A DNA stretch of 35,971 nt from an uncultured Kordiimonadaceae bacterium (GTDB lineage: Bacteria > Pseudomonadota > Alphaproteobacteria > Sphingomonadales > Emcibacteraceae). Position 1 is the stretch's first letter, and the number at the start of each line of letters is the position of its first letter. This document shows, one piece after another, positions 25,279 to 32,841 of this stretch. The translations under genes and the position numbers were made by a program. The notes beneath the pieces were generated by a model, which saw only the letters and a list, made by a program, of their open reading frames with translations, was not told where the DNA came from and searched no databases. Where the stretch lies: positions 1 through 35,971 of the forward strand of contig CALDNY010000297.1 of assembly GCA_937914685.1 (NCBI GenBank), in the 5' to 3' direction.

Positions 25279-25299
25279 TCAGGCGAAATTGTAGCGGAA

Positions 25300-25313
25300 A
25301 TGACTTTTGTCAC
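25300..25313. promoter_or_regulatory. Fnr-type operator, copy 2 (ATGAC-TTTT-GTCAC)
   Basis: The inverted repeat (outer base mismatched) lies between the stop of the Fnr-like regulator gene and the isochorismatase-type amidase start, 63 bases upstream of the latter. The core TGAC-N4-GTCA is shared with the copies at 31020 and 32863. Confidence 0.6.
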
Positions 25314-25327
25314 TCGACAAAATGAGC

Positions 25328-26029
25328 CTACGAATTTGGCCCAAAGTGATCAGCAACTTCCGCCAACTTATCTTTATCTTTGAGGTGCACCACCCAATTT
25401 TGCGAAAGTTCAATTAACCCTTTTTTCTTTAGAAGCGAAAAGGCGCGGCTAACTGTTTCGACCGTTATGCCAAGATAGTCAGCAATATCGGCGCGTGTCA
25501 TCGGCAGGGTAAACTCGTCTGTATGGCCATCATATTTGACCTGGCGCTTATCAATATAAAGAAGAAAATAGGCTATTTTCTCTACCGCATTTTTGCGCCC
25601 AAGAACAAAAATTTGGTCCATGGTAGCGGCCAGTACTCGGGTGGCGATCTCATAAACGCGGTGTTCCAGTTCAGGATGTTTCACGTATAGCGCTTCGATA
25701 TCTCTGATGTGCCATTTGCAAGCCGTGACGTCAGTAAGTGCCCGGTCGCTGAAGCTGTAAGCAGGACCAGACGAAATGCCAATAAAGTCCCCAGGATATA
25801 CAAACGCGATTATTTGCCGCCGACCATCGCTGGCGAGCCGTTCTACCGCGGACACACCGGAAGACAAGTTATAGACATATTTGGTACTATCTTCTTCATG
25901 TAAAAGATAGCTGCCTTTTCCAACTTTTACAGAGTGCGCTAACGAGAATAGATCCGCGATGTTGTCATCGTTAAAAACAGAGCAAAGCTGACTACTCCTC
26001 GCCTTACAATTCTGACAATCAATACCCAA
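25328..26029 (-). CDS. Crp/Fnr-family regulator with an Fnr-type iron-sulfur cysteine set
   Basis: The 233-residue protein has an N-terminal C5-X2-C8-X7-C16 motif and a central Cys104, the four ligands expected for an oxygen-labile [4Fe-4S] cluster in Fnr proteins. A cNMP-type beta-roll covers about 25-115, followed by a dimer helix. The C-terminal winged HTH has the recognition helix VETVSRAF, with Glu191, Ser194 and Arg195 as in Fnr. The start is TTG at 26029, supported by AGGA seven bases before it and by a stop in frame just upstream. It sits last in the transporter/CoA-transferase/cupin series, perhaps with its own promoter in the 73-base gap. Four matching palindromes in the window are likely targets. 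Confidence 0.88.
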   Translation of the reverse strand: MGIDCQNCKARSSQLCSVFNDDNIADLFSLAHSVKVGKGSYLLHEEDSTKYVYNLSSGVSAVERLASDGRRQIIAFVYPGDFIGISSGPAYSFSDRALTDVTACKWHIRDIEALYVKHPELEHRVYEIATRVLAATMDQIFVLGRKNAVEKIAYFLLYIDKRQVKYDGHTDEFTLPMTRADIADYLGITVETVSRAFSLLKKKGLIELSQNWVVHLKDKDKLAEVADHFGPNS

Positions 26030-26102
26030 TGTGTGTTCCTAATTATTTTATTTTATTGGATATAGTTTTGACACAGGGAAAGGAGATTACAAAGGAAAAA
26101 AA

Positions 26103-26738
26103 CTACTTGTTGTTTTGAATAAAATTGATGATGTGCTCTTCTGAAACCACCTCAGCATATTTCGCCTGCAGATCAAACAGGTTTGCTTCATGGGGTCGCG
26201 GGTCACGGTCACCGACCGCATCACGCACCACAAGCGGCACAAAACCATACTGGCATGCGTCAACAGCAGTAGCGCGAACACAGCCAGAAGTCGATAGCCC
26301 CGTAATGATGAGGCCATCTATATTTTTGGCCGTCAAATATTCAGAAAGACCCGTATTAAAAAAGGCACTGGCATATTGTTTGGTAATAATATGTTCTTCC
26401 GAATGAGGCATTAGATTAGGTAGAAATTTGCCAAATCGACTACCTTCGTCAAAGAGTTTTAAGGCTTTTACTTTTTGATAGAAAACACCACCATCTTTTC
26501 CACCGTCATGATATTCAACATTGGTGAATATAACCGGAATTTCAACACCGCGTGCTACTTTTAAAATTCGTGTCGCGCTTTCAACAGCGTCCTCAACCCC
26601 GGCGTAGAGAGGAGACGCCGGGTCGAGGTATGCCGTGACAAAATCTACGAGGATCAGGGCGGGGCGCTGCACAGCAGGCATCGAACCACCGAAAAGCGCC
26701 CCTTTATAATCTTCGAGTAGATCATCATCGTTTGTCAT
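26103..26738 (-). CDS. isochorismatase-family cysteine amidase (maleamate/N-carbamoylsarcosine amidase-like), copy 2
   Basis: The 211-residue protein has a complete triad: Asp32 in LILVDFVTAY, Lys120 in IITKQYASAFF, and Cys153 in LSTSGCVRATAVDACQYGF. Residues after the Cys match the maleamate/N-carbamoylsarcosine amidase branch closely. It is clearly related to but distinct from copy 1 at 24575. It would hydrolyse a linear half-amide or carbamoyl compound to release ammonia. The gene begins 12 bases after the His-tailed cupin gene ends and is followed by the Fnr-like gene after 73 bases. Two such amidases in neighbouring operons suggest two successive or parallel deamidations. Confidence 0.88.
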   Translation of the reverse strand: MTNDDDLLEDYKGALFGGSMPAVQRPALILVDFVTAYLDPASPLYAGVEDAVESATRILKVARGVEIPVIFTNVEYHDGGKDGGVFYQKVKALKLFDEGSRFGKFLPNLMPHSEEHIITKQYASAFFNTGLSEYLTAKNIDGLIITGLSTSGCVRATAVDACQYGFVPLVVRDAVGDRDPRPHEANLFDLQAKYAEVVSEEHIINFIQNNK

Positions 26739-26750
26739 AGCGCGGCCTTA

Positions 26751-27797
26751 TCAATCATGATCATGATCATGATGGTGGTGGTGGTGATGTCCATCGGCGT
26801 GACTATGGCCATGATCATCCGGGTGATGATCATGATGGTTGTGATGTTGCTCACCGTGATAATGATGAGGTTCATCTCGGTCCCCATGCAAATGACGCAC
26901 CTGTGTATCCATATGATAATCTTTATACTCAAAGTCCTGCGGACCATGTGGATGGTTATGACCGTGGGTCGCCGTCCATTTGTAAAGTTCAGGACGTTGA
27001 CGGTACATCATTGCCGCTGCGCGAAGCTTGTTTTCGTCCGGATTTGACCAAGGATTATAATGGAAATAGTTATGAAGTTTACTGTCCGTGCGTCCAAAAG
27101 CGATGGTTCCCAGTTTACAGCGGAACGAGCCATGGTTGATGTATGGCGGACGCCAGAAATAACCGCCGGTTGGCAAATTACCAAACTGCATCATCCAGCT
27201 CTCACCCCAAATATGATAGCTTTCTTCGGCGCAATCATGATAGGAAATATTATCCTGCATGAACTGTGGTGTCATACAGTAAAGAAATGACATCGCCTCT
27301 GTATATGGGTCATAGCGTAGAAGTTTAAGCAGGCAGCCCGCCGCAACAGATGGCGTAACCACGTTGCCTGGCGCCCAAGGCGCATCTTCGTAACCATTTA
27401 GGGAGACAAAAGCTTCTGTCATACAGTGAGGGTGGTTTTCATCAGATTCCACATAAGTTGGCTCACCATCATTATACATTACGAGTGCCTCGCAGCCATT
27501 TGGCACATCAATAGCACCAAGCGCCATACCAGCAGGTACGAACATATAATGTCCTTCAACACAATTTGTGTCGCCGATTTTCATTTCGCCTTTAAGGACA
27601 AATAATTCCATATCGGAATAACTCATTCCTGGCTTTCTCTTGTATCCACCGTCAAATTGCATTTTGAGGGTAGATGATCCAAGATCCTTATCAAGGGAGA
27701 GTACCTTATAGTGACTGCCACCAGCAAAGCCGGGCAGGCTAAAATTTTTGTAACTGTTATTCAGTTCGACGTAAGGCTCAATATGCGGACGCGCCAT
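26751..27797 (-). CDS. bicupin with a histidine-rich C-terminal tail
   Basis: The 348-residue protein appears to have two cupin modules, about 30-115 and 165-250. The second carries YHDCAEESYHIWGE (His187, Glu191/192, His195) and a later His222, a plausible metal set. The first lacks His at those positions and may be structural. From residue 302 to the end, 23 of 47 residues are His, mixed with Asp, like the tails of nickel, cobalt or zinc storage proteins. Bicupins include gentisate dioxygenases and ureidoglycine-type enzymes, but I cannot assign a reaction. The metal transporter upstream in the same operon also has a His-rich loop. The ATG follows AAAGGATTAGG. Confidence 0.78.
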   Translation of the reverse strand: MARPHIEPYVELNNSYKNFSLPGFAGGSHYKVLSLDKDLGSSTLKMQFDGGYKRKPGMSYSDMELFVLKGEMKIGDTNCVEGHYMFVPAGMALGAIDVPNGCEALVMYNDGEPTYVESDENHPHCMTEAFVSLNGYEDAPWAPGNVVTPSVAAGCLLKLLRYDPYTEAMSFLYCMTPQFMQDNISYHDCAEESYHIWGESWMMQFGNLPTGGYFWRPPYINHGSFRCKLGTIAFGRTDSKLHNYFHYNPWSNPDENKLRAAAMMYRQRPELYKWTATHGHNHPHGPQDFEYKDYHMDTQVRHLHGDRDEPHHYHGEQHHNHHDHHPDDHGHSHADGHHHHHHHDHDHD

Positions 27798-27829
27798 GAC
27801 CTAATCCTTTCTTATTTCTCTATTAATGA

Positions 27830-28102
27830 TTACCAAACAACTTTGTCTGCGTCGGGACGGTCCGGGCGTTCCGGAATGTCTTCTTTTTTGATCTGCACAC
27901 GCGTATCACCGTTCACGTTGAAGCCTTTATTTTGAATAATATCAAGGAACCGGGCGTACCAGCCATTGCGTTCTTCCTGAATGCCTTCCATTTCGGCGAC
28001 AATCTCGCCGTAACGTTCTTCTTGCTCAACAATTTCCTGGTCAATCCATTCGCTCACTTCCTTCGAGCGTTTTGGCTTTTCATCTTGCACTCTTTTCTTC
28101 AT
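27830..28102 (-). CDS. small charged protein, unknown family
   Basis: The 90-residue protein is strongly charged. Residues 10-50 should form a helix rich in Glu (SEWIDQEIVEQEERYGEIV), followed by NGWYARFLDII and a Pro/Asp-rich tail ending DADKVVW. A ribosome site (AGAGAGAAG) precedes the ATG. The gene fits snugly between the CoA-transferase (21 bases) and the cupin (32 bases), so it is almost certainly translated. I do not recognise it. It might be a small subunit or accessory factor of a neighbouring enzyme. Confidence 0.65.
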   Translation of the reverse strand: MKKRVQDEKPKRSKEVSEWIDQEIVEQEERYGEIVAEMEGIQEERNGWYARFLDIIQNKGFNVNGDTRVQIKKEDIPERPDRPDADKVVW

Positions 28103-28123
28103 TTGCTTCTCTCTCTTTCTTCG

Positions 28124-29323
28124 TTATTCCGGGCGCTTGGTCACGCCCTGCTCAAACATCTTAATTATCTGATCTTCTGAATATCCTACTTCACGCAGTA
28201 TTTCCTCACTCTGCTCACCAAGCCTTGGCGGCAGCCGCGTAATATCCGTTGGTGTCTTCGAAAAATTATAGGGCGATTTCGCCATGCGGATTTTACCCTC
28301 GGTGGGATGATCATGTATTTGCCAAAACCCGCTTTCCACAAGCTGAGGATCATTGATCAAGCCATCAAGGGTATTTACAATCATATGCGGCACATTTGTC
28401 GGCGCTAAAAGCTCAAGCCATTCAGCCGTAGTTTTCATTGAAAGTGCCTTACCGGTTTCCGCGTAGCTAACATCGATATTGGTAAGTCGGCTCTGCATAT
28501 CTTTAAACCTTGGATCGCTCAGCAAGTCCGGACGGCCCACGATCTCGCAAAATGTTCTCCAGTGGTTATCCCAGTATGGCAGCACCGCAACATAACCGTC
28601 TTTGGTTTTATAAGGGCGGCGATGTTCGCTCATCAGCCGCACATAGCCTGCTTTGCCGATCGGTGGCTCAAAGGTCTGACCCCATTGATGCTCGGCCATC
28701 ACGAAACTAACCATAGTTTCATACATGGGCACTTCAATTTCCTGGCCTTCGCCGTGACGTTCTTTATAAAAAAGCGCCGCCGTAACCGCATTGACCACCG
28801 CCATACCTGTTGTCTTATCGGCAATGATGGTTGGAAGATATCTTGGTTCTCCTTCCACCATGCTCATGAGCATGGCGATACCGGATCCCGCCTGAATACT
28901 GTCATCAAGCGCCCCCTTATCGCCGTACGGTCCTTTTTTACTGTAGCCATATGTGGCGCAATAAATAATTTCTGGATTAACCTCTTTCACCGCATCGTAA
29001 TCAAGGCCCAGTTTGACCATGGCTTGCGGGCGAAAATTATGGATCATCACGTCTGCACCAGCGGCTAACTTTAACGCGGCTTCTTGTCCTTCAGGGTTTT
29101 TAAGATCAAGAACGATGCTGCGCTTATTGCGGTTGCACGTCATGAACAATGCGCTCATATCGCTGTTATTTCGGTTGGGTCCCAAATTCCGATTGGTATC
29201 ACCGACCGGCGGCTCCACCTTAATAATATCCGCACCCATATCGCCGAGAATTTGGCAAGCCCACGGTCCCAGTACAACACTGGTAAATTCAACTATTTTT
29301 ATGCCGTTTAGTGGCCCGCTCAT
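28124..29323 (-). CDS. class III CoA-transferase (CaiB/BaiF/Frc family), second copy
   Basis: The 399-residue protein starts with the canonical GIKIVEFTSVVLGPWACQILGDMGADIIKVEPP. It has NRNKRSIVLDLKNPEGQEA and IHNFRPQAMVKLGLDYDAV, and places the catalytic aspartate at Asp169 in IIADKTTGMAV. It transfers CoA to an organic acid. It differs clearly from the first copy at 19220, so the island can activate two acids or one acid with two donors. Its ATG lies directly after the stop of the amidohydrolase gene, and the small 90-residue gene follows. Confidence 0.92.
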   Translation of the reverse strand: MSGPLNGIKIVEFTSVVLGPWACQILGDMGADIIKVEPPVGDTNRNLGPNRNNSDMSALFMTCNRNKRSIVLDLKNPEGQEAALKLAAGADVMIHNFRPQAMVKLGLDYDAVKEVNPEIIYCATYGYSKKGPYGDKGALDDSIQAGSGIAMLMSMVEGEPRYLPTIIADKTTGMAVVNAVTAALFYKERHGEGQEIEVPMYETMVSFVMAEHQWGQTFEPPIGKAGYVRLMSEHRRPYKTKDGYVAVLPYWDNHWRTFCEIVGRPDLLSDPRFKDMQSRLTNIDVSYAETGKALSMKTTAEWLELLAPTNVPHMIVNTLDGLINDPQLVESGFWQIHDHPTEGKIRMAKSPYNFSKTPTDITRLPPRLGEQSEEILREVGYSEDQIIKMFEQGVTKRPE

Positions 29324-30217
29324 CTAAACATCCTCCGAAACGAGTTCGACGCCATGTTTTTCAAGCCCATAAAGCCTGATCACGTTATTTCGTAGGAATT
29401 TACGTTCAACAATTGGCTTAAGACCACGTTCTTTAATTTCACCAACCGTGCGGCCAAAGCGAAGAACCGGAAAATCGGTGCCAAAAATTACTTTATTTTG
29501 CCCGTAAGAATTCAGGTATTTCCACACGCTCTCCGGCCAGTATTTCGGACTATGGGCATCGGTGCAGATATATACATTTTCATGTTTCCAGGCCATGGCA
29601 ATCATTTCATCATGCCAGGGAATGCCAACATGAGAGCCGATCAGTTTAAGTTCCGGCAGATCACAGGCAATGTCATCAAGATATATGGGCCGCCCTACAG
29701 AGCGGCAGCGATTATCTTTGGCATAGATCAGCGACTGGCCTACTTGCATTTGGATCGGGATGTCCAGCTCAATACATTTGGCATAGAACGGATAATATTT
29801 TGCATGATTTGGCGCGAGTTCAAACCAGTGGGGATAAAGATGAGCACCGATGAAGCCTTTATTTTTAACATCATCCTCAAGCGCACGAACGCCGTCCATT
29901 CCCTGGTAAGGATCAATGCCTACAAGACCAAAGAAACGTTTTGGGTATTTTGCAACAGCCTCTGCGACTACTTCGGGCGGCATGTGATAGCAGCCCGGAA
30001 GGCCGGGACGTCCGGTTTTCGCAGCGATCAAAAACGCATATTCAATACCCGCCTCATCCATCTGATCTATCATTACTTCCAGCGACGTTCCTGCGGAACT
30101 ATGCTCGCCTTTTATTTTGCCAACAAAAAAATCATCGGTCCAGTTGGGGCGATGAGAAAGCGCCTCCTCCGTCCAGATATTAACCACTGCATCAATTGCT
30201 TTGAAATCCTGCGCCAT
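29324..30217 (-). CDS. amidohydrolase-2 family protein (ACMSD/resorcylate-decarboxylase fold), atypical metal motif
   Basis: The 297-residue protein matches the amidohydrolase-2 TIM barrel: GIDPYQGMDGVRAL, KGFIGAHLYPHWFELAPN, LIGSHVGIPWHDE, ENVYICTDAH and VIFGTDFPV. These give the later metal and catalytic His and Asp. The N-terminal HxH that normally begins the metal site (IDxHxH) reads IDAVVN, so residues 11 and 13 are Val and Asn. Members include decarboxylases, lactonases and hydratases. A strong GGAGGA site precedes the ATG. It is second in the operon, after the metal transporter and directly before the CoA-transferase. The fold is firm; the reaction and metal state are open. Confidence 0.82.
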   Translation of the reverse strand: MAQDFKAIDAVVNIWTEEALSHRPNWTDDFFVGKIKGEHSSAGTSLEVMIDQMDEAGIEYAFLIAAKTGRPGLPGCYHMPPEVVAEAVAKYPKRFFGLVGIDPYQGMDGVRALEDDVKNKGFIGAHLYPHWFELAPNHAKYYPFYAKCIELDIPIQMQVGQSLIYAKDNRCRSVGRPIYLDDIACDLPELKLIGSHVGIPWHDEMIAMAWKHENVYICTDAHSPKYWPESVWKYLNSYGQNKVIFGTDFPVLRFGRTVGEIKERGLKPIVERKFLRNNVIRLYGLEKHGVELVSEDV

Positions 30218-30226
30218 TGTATCCTC

Positions 30227-30952
30227 CTACAAACCAAACGCTAACATACCAACAGCACAAAGACTTATGGTACCGCCAGCAAAGGCGTGTGAATATTTTT
30301 GAAGGCCGTTTGTGGAAACGGATTTAATCCCCCAAGATGAAAGCATCACCACGCTCAGCATTGTTGTGATAGTGACCGCCGTAAATATGCCAACAGTCAT
30401 CGCCACACCCATATAATTTCCTGCGGCCGCAGGTACCATCATCAACGGGATGAGTGGCTCGCAAGGGCCAAGTATGAAAATAATAAACAATGCCCAGGGA
30501 GCAAAAATTTTCATGCTGAATTTCTGAGCCGCCTTTTCCGCATGCACGTGAGCGTGATCACTTTGATGATTATGGTTATGAGTGTGACGCACTCCATCGG
30601 CATGGGTATGCCAATGGTTGTGAGATTTGGCGTTGAAGGATTTGCGAATTCCCCACGCGGCATATAAAAAACCAAAACAAAGAAGTGACCATGCAGCGAC
30701 ATCACCGCGAACACTTTCAATATTTAAAAGCCTCGTTACATATCCGCTGGCATATACGCCAATAAAACCAAGTAAAATTGAACCAATTGAATGACCAACG
30801 CCGCACATGAGAGTTATTAATCCCGTTTTTGGAAGGCTCCAGCCACGGGCCTTACCGACGGCAACAAACGGCAAATAATGATCTGGACCGAGCAATGTAT
30901 GGACAAACGCTATTGATGCGGCACCCCATAATAATACGAGTTCATTTTCCAT
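30227..30952 (-). CDS. UreH/NicO-like membrane metal transporter with His-rich loop
   Basis: The 241-residue protein has about six membrane segments. Typical motifs are LLGPDHYLPF in the first part, CGVGHSIGS in the next helix, and LGPCEPLIPL later, resembling the metal-contact motifs of nickel/cobalt and UreH-like transporters. A cytoplasmic or periplasmic loop at 111-137 holds 11 His in 27 residues. It probably moves nickel, cobalt or zinc for metalloenzymes of the island. Being first in an operon with a His-tailed bicupin and an amidohydrolase supports a metal-supply role. The Fnr-type operator at 31020-31033 lies 67 bases upstream. Confidence 0.78.
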   Translation of the reverse strand: MENELVLLWGAASIAFVHTLLGPDHYLPFVAVGKARGWSLPKTGLITLMCGVGHSIGSILLGFIGVYASGYVTRLLNIESVRGDVAAWSLLCFGFLYAAWGIRKSFNAKSHNHWHTHADGVRHTHNHNHQSDHAHVHAEKAAQKFSMKIFAPWALFIIFILGPCEPLIPLMMVPAAAGNYMGVAMTVGIFTAVTITTMLSVVMLSSWGIKSVSTNGLQKYSHAFAGGTISLCAVGMLAFGL

Positions 30953-31019
30953 TTGCTCTGATACCCTTTACATTTGTGTTTCTATATTTTGATCTTCCAC
31001 CAGCGTTGATCTTGACGAG

Positions 31020-31033
31020 ATGACATTTGTCAT
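31020..31033. promoter_or_regulatory. Fnr-type operator, copy 3 (ATGAC-ATTT-GTCAT)
   Basis: This inverted repeat has perfect 5-base arms. It lies in the 94-base gap between the aldehyde dehydrogenase stop and the start of the metal-transporter operon. No -10 hexamer sits at the 28.5-base spacing seen at other copies; TATAGA at 30986-30981 is 12 bases farther on. Confidence 0.6.
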
Positions 31034-31046
31034 CGCCATGTGCTTA

Positions 31047-32483
31047 TCATGGGAAATTAGCGTTCTTTTCGTCAAATGCTTCAATGGGAAATGCGTCAGC
31101 GGTATTAGTCATAATAGCTTTTTTACGAAAAAATCGGTGATAGCCCGCTGGCCCCATGCGCGATTCTCCCATACCGGAACATTTGAACGAATTTTTCTCG
31201 GCTTCGTGCATAAAGCCCGTGAGGCTGCCTTCATTGATGCTGATCCCCCCCGCGTCTATTTTCATAGCGATCTTGTTAGCATGCGCCAAATCTGTCGAAT
31301 AAACGGAACCACTCAGTCCGTAAATAGTATCATTGGCAAGTCGTAATGCCTCCTCGTCATCCGCAAACGACATAATTGGCATTATCGGACCAAAGGTTTC
31401 GTCCTTCATAATAGTCATATCATGGTTGACTTCAGTCATAACCGTCGGGCGGCACCACAGGCCGCCGCCGTGATGCTCGATCTCTCCGCCGGTGTGGACG
31501 GTGGCACCTTTCGCCACCGCATCTGCAAGCTGGGATTTAATAATTTTTGCCTGTTTTTCAAAAATGATCGGACCGATATGGCCACTCTCAAGATCAGGAT
31601 AATTAAGTTTAACGCTCTTTGCTTTTGCAATTATTTTTTCAACAAATTCACCGTATAAGCTTTTATGAACATAAATGCGCTCTACCGACTGGCAAGCATG
31701 GCCCGTATTGACAATCGACGCTCTCAGCAGCGATGTCGCAGCGCGCTCCACATCTGCATCCTCCAACACTATCGCCGGATCTTTTCCACCAAGTTCAAGG
31801 ATTGATGGGATAAAATTACGCGCCGCAGCCTCTGCTACCTTGCGGCCGGTGACAACGCTGCCGGTAAAACAAACCATATCCACATGATCGATGAGCGCAG
31901 CGCCGGTGCTGCCGTCGCCATCAACTATATGAAGGATGTCTTTAAGCTCTTCGACTTCTGAAATTGCTTTTCTCATAGGCTGCGCAAATCGAGGCGTTAC
32001 CTCACTTGGCTTGATGATCGCCGTGCCGCCTGAGAGCATAGCTGGAAGCGCATCAATCATCGAAAGCGTCATGGGGAAATTCCAGGGACTGATCGCCCCC
32101 ACTACCGCATAGGGTTCTTTCTCACTTCGATATTCGATAAATGGAAGCGCACCGGAATTCTTGGTCTCTGGCGCTTTATCAGCCCGCGCCACTGCAATCC
32201 ACCGATCAATGGCATTTGCGATACCGTCCACTTCTGCCACAGAAATATAGAGTCTACCCGTATCTGCTGTCAGCGCATTGATAAGTTCTGTACGGTGATT
32301 AGCAATTGATGATTTGAGTTTTTCCAAAATTGATATACGATACGCCAAGTCCTGCTCACGCCAGTGTATCTGCGCCGTTCTCATGCGCTGCGTCAGCGCT
32401 GCAATTTCTTCGGCTGTTGTTACGACAATTTCATAGTCATTCGCGCCAGTGCGTGGATTTCGAACAGAAAGTTTATTACTCAT
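31047..32483 (-). CDS. NAD(P)-dependent aldehyde dehydrogenase
   Basis: The 478-residue protein has the complete ALDH active site: Asn135 in SPWNFP, Glu230 in LELGGKDP, and Cys264 in NTGHACQSVERIYV. It oxidises an aldehyde, often a semialdehyde, to the acid. I start it at the ATG at 32483 (MSNKLSVRNP), because a longer frame reaching 32696 would run through the DUF1330 gene. It begins one base after the DUF1330 stop, so the two genes form an operon controlled from the 32779-32913 intergenic region. The substrate cannot be read from sequence. Confidence 0.92.
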   Translation of the reverse strand: MSNKLSVRNPRTGANDYEIVVTTAEEIAALTQRMRTAQIHWREQDLAYRISILEKLKSSIANHRTELINALTADTGRLYISVAEVDGIANAIDRWIAVARADKAPETKNSGALPFIEYRSEKEPYAVVGAISPWNFPMTLSMIDALPAMLSGGTAIIKPSEVTPRFAQPMRKAISEVEELKDILHIVDGDGSTGAALIDHVDMVCFTGSVVTGRKVAEAAARNFIPSILELGGKDPAIVLEDADVERAATSLLRASIVNTGHACQSVERIYVHKSLYGEFVEKIIAKAKSVKLNYPDLESGHIGPIIFEKQAKIIKSQLADAVAKGATVHTGGEIEHHGGGLWCRPTVMTEVNHDMTIMKDETFGPIMPIMSFADDEEALRLANDTIYGLSGSVYSTDLAHANKIAMKIDAGGISINEGSLTGFMHEAEKNSFKCSGMGESRMGPAGYHRFFRKKAIMTNTADAFPIEAFDEKNANFP

Positions 32484-32484
32484 T

Positions 32485-32778
32485 TTATGCCCCGTCCAGT
32501 AGCCGCACCGTGACCCTCGCTTTTCCGAGGCGTAATTTTTTAACCTCAGCATACTCTGGTGAGTTCCAGAATTCTTGGGCCGCTTCCATGGAAGGCCATT
32601 TGGAAATAACGACTTTTTCTTCTTCCGGCCATTCGCCTTCCAAGGTAACCGCGCCTTGGGCACCGCGAACAATATATTCACCGCCGAACTGCCCAATCAG
32701 ACTCGCTGCCGCGATCGCATAATCGCGAAATCCCTTTGGATCATCTAATTCTGCAATGATAAGCATATAAGCTGACAT
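32485..32778 (-). CDS. DUF1330-family small protein
   Basis: The 97-residue protein is a dimeric alpha-beta-barrel type: SAYMLIIAELDDPKGFRDYAIAA, GGEYIVRGA, VVISKWPSMEAAQEFWNSPEYAEVKKLR. The last stretch is the signature of DUF1330. I prefer the ATG at 32778 over 32790, because GAGG lies at the right distance before it. Family function is largely unknown; some members sit in catabolic operons. It leads the operon with the aldehyde dehydrogenase. Confidence 0.88.
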   Translation of the reverse strand: MSAYMLIIAELDDPKGFRDYAIAAASLIGQFGGEYIVRGAQGAVTLEGEWPEEEKVVISKWPSMEAAQEFWNSPEYAEVKKLRLGKARVTVRLLDGA

Positions 32779-32835
32779 ATTAATCCTCATTTGTTGGTCG
32801 AAATCGGAAAATTCTTCTTGTGGTTTAACTCATAA

Positions 32836-32841
32836 ACGATA
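32836..32841 (-). promoter_or_regulatory. possible -10 hexamer of the DUF1330-ALDH operon
   Basis: On the minus strand this reads TATCGT (four of six). It starts 28.5 bases from the centre of the palindrome at 32861-32878, the same geometry as at 1824 and 25273. The GntR-type motif at 32838-32853 overlaps it, which would suit repression. Confidence 0.35.

Noticed and set aside
26755-26850. Tandem ATGATC/GGTGGT repeats resembling a microsatellite or operator array
   Set aside because: They are the codons of the His/Asp-rich tail of the cupin protein.
29498-30244. A 248-residue plus-strand open frame opposite the amidohydrolase gene
   Set aside because: It is antisense to a clear family member with a strong ribosome site, and its translation shows no recognisable domain.
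32484-32696. Upstream extension of the aldehyde dehydrogenase by 71 residues
   Set aside because: The extension lies in another frame of the DUF1330 gene and is basic low-quality sequence; the ATG at 32483 begins a normal ALDH N-terminus.
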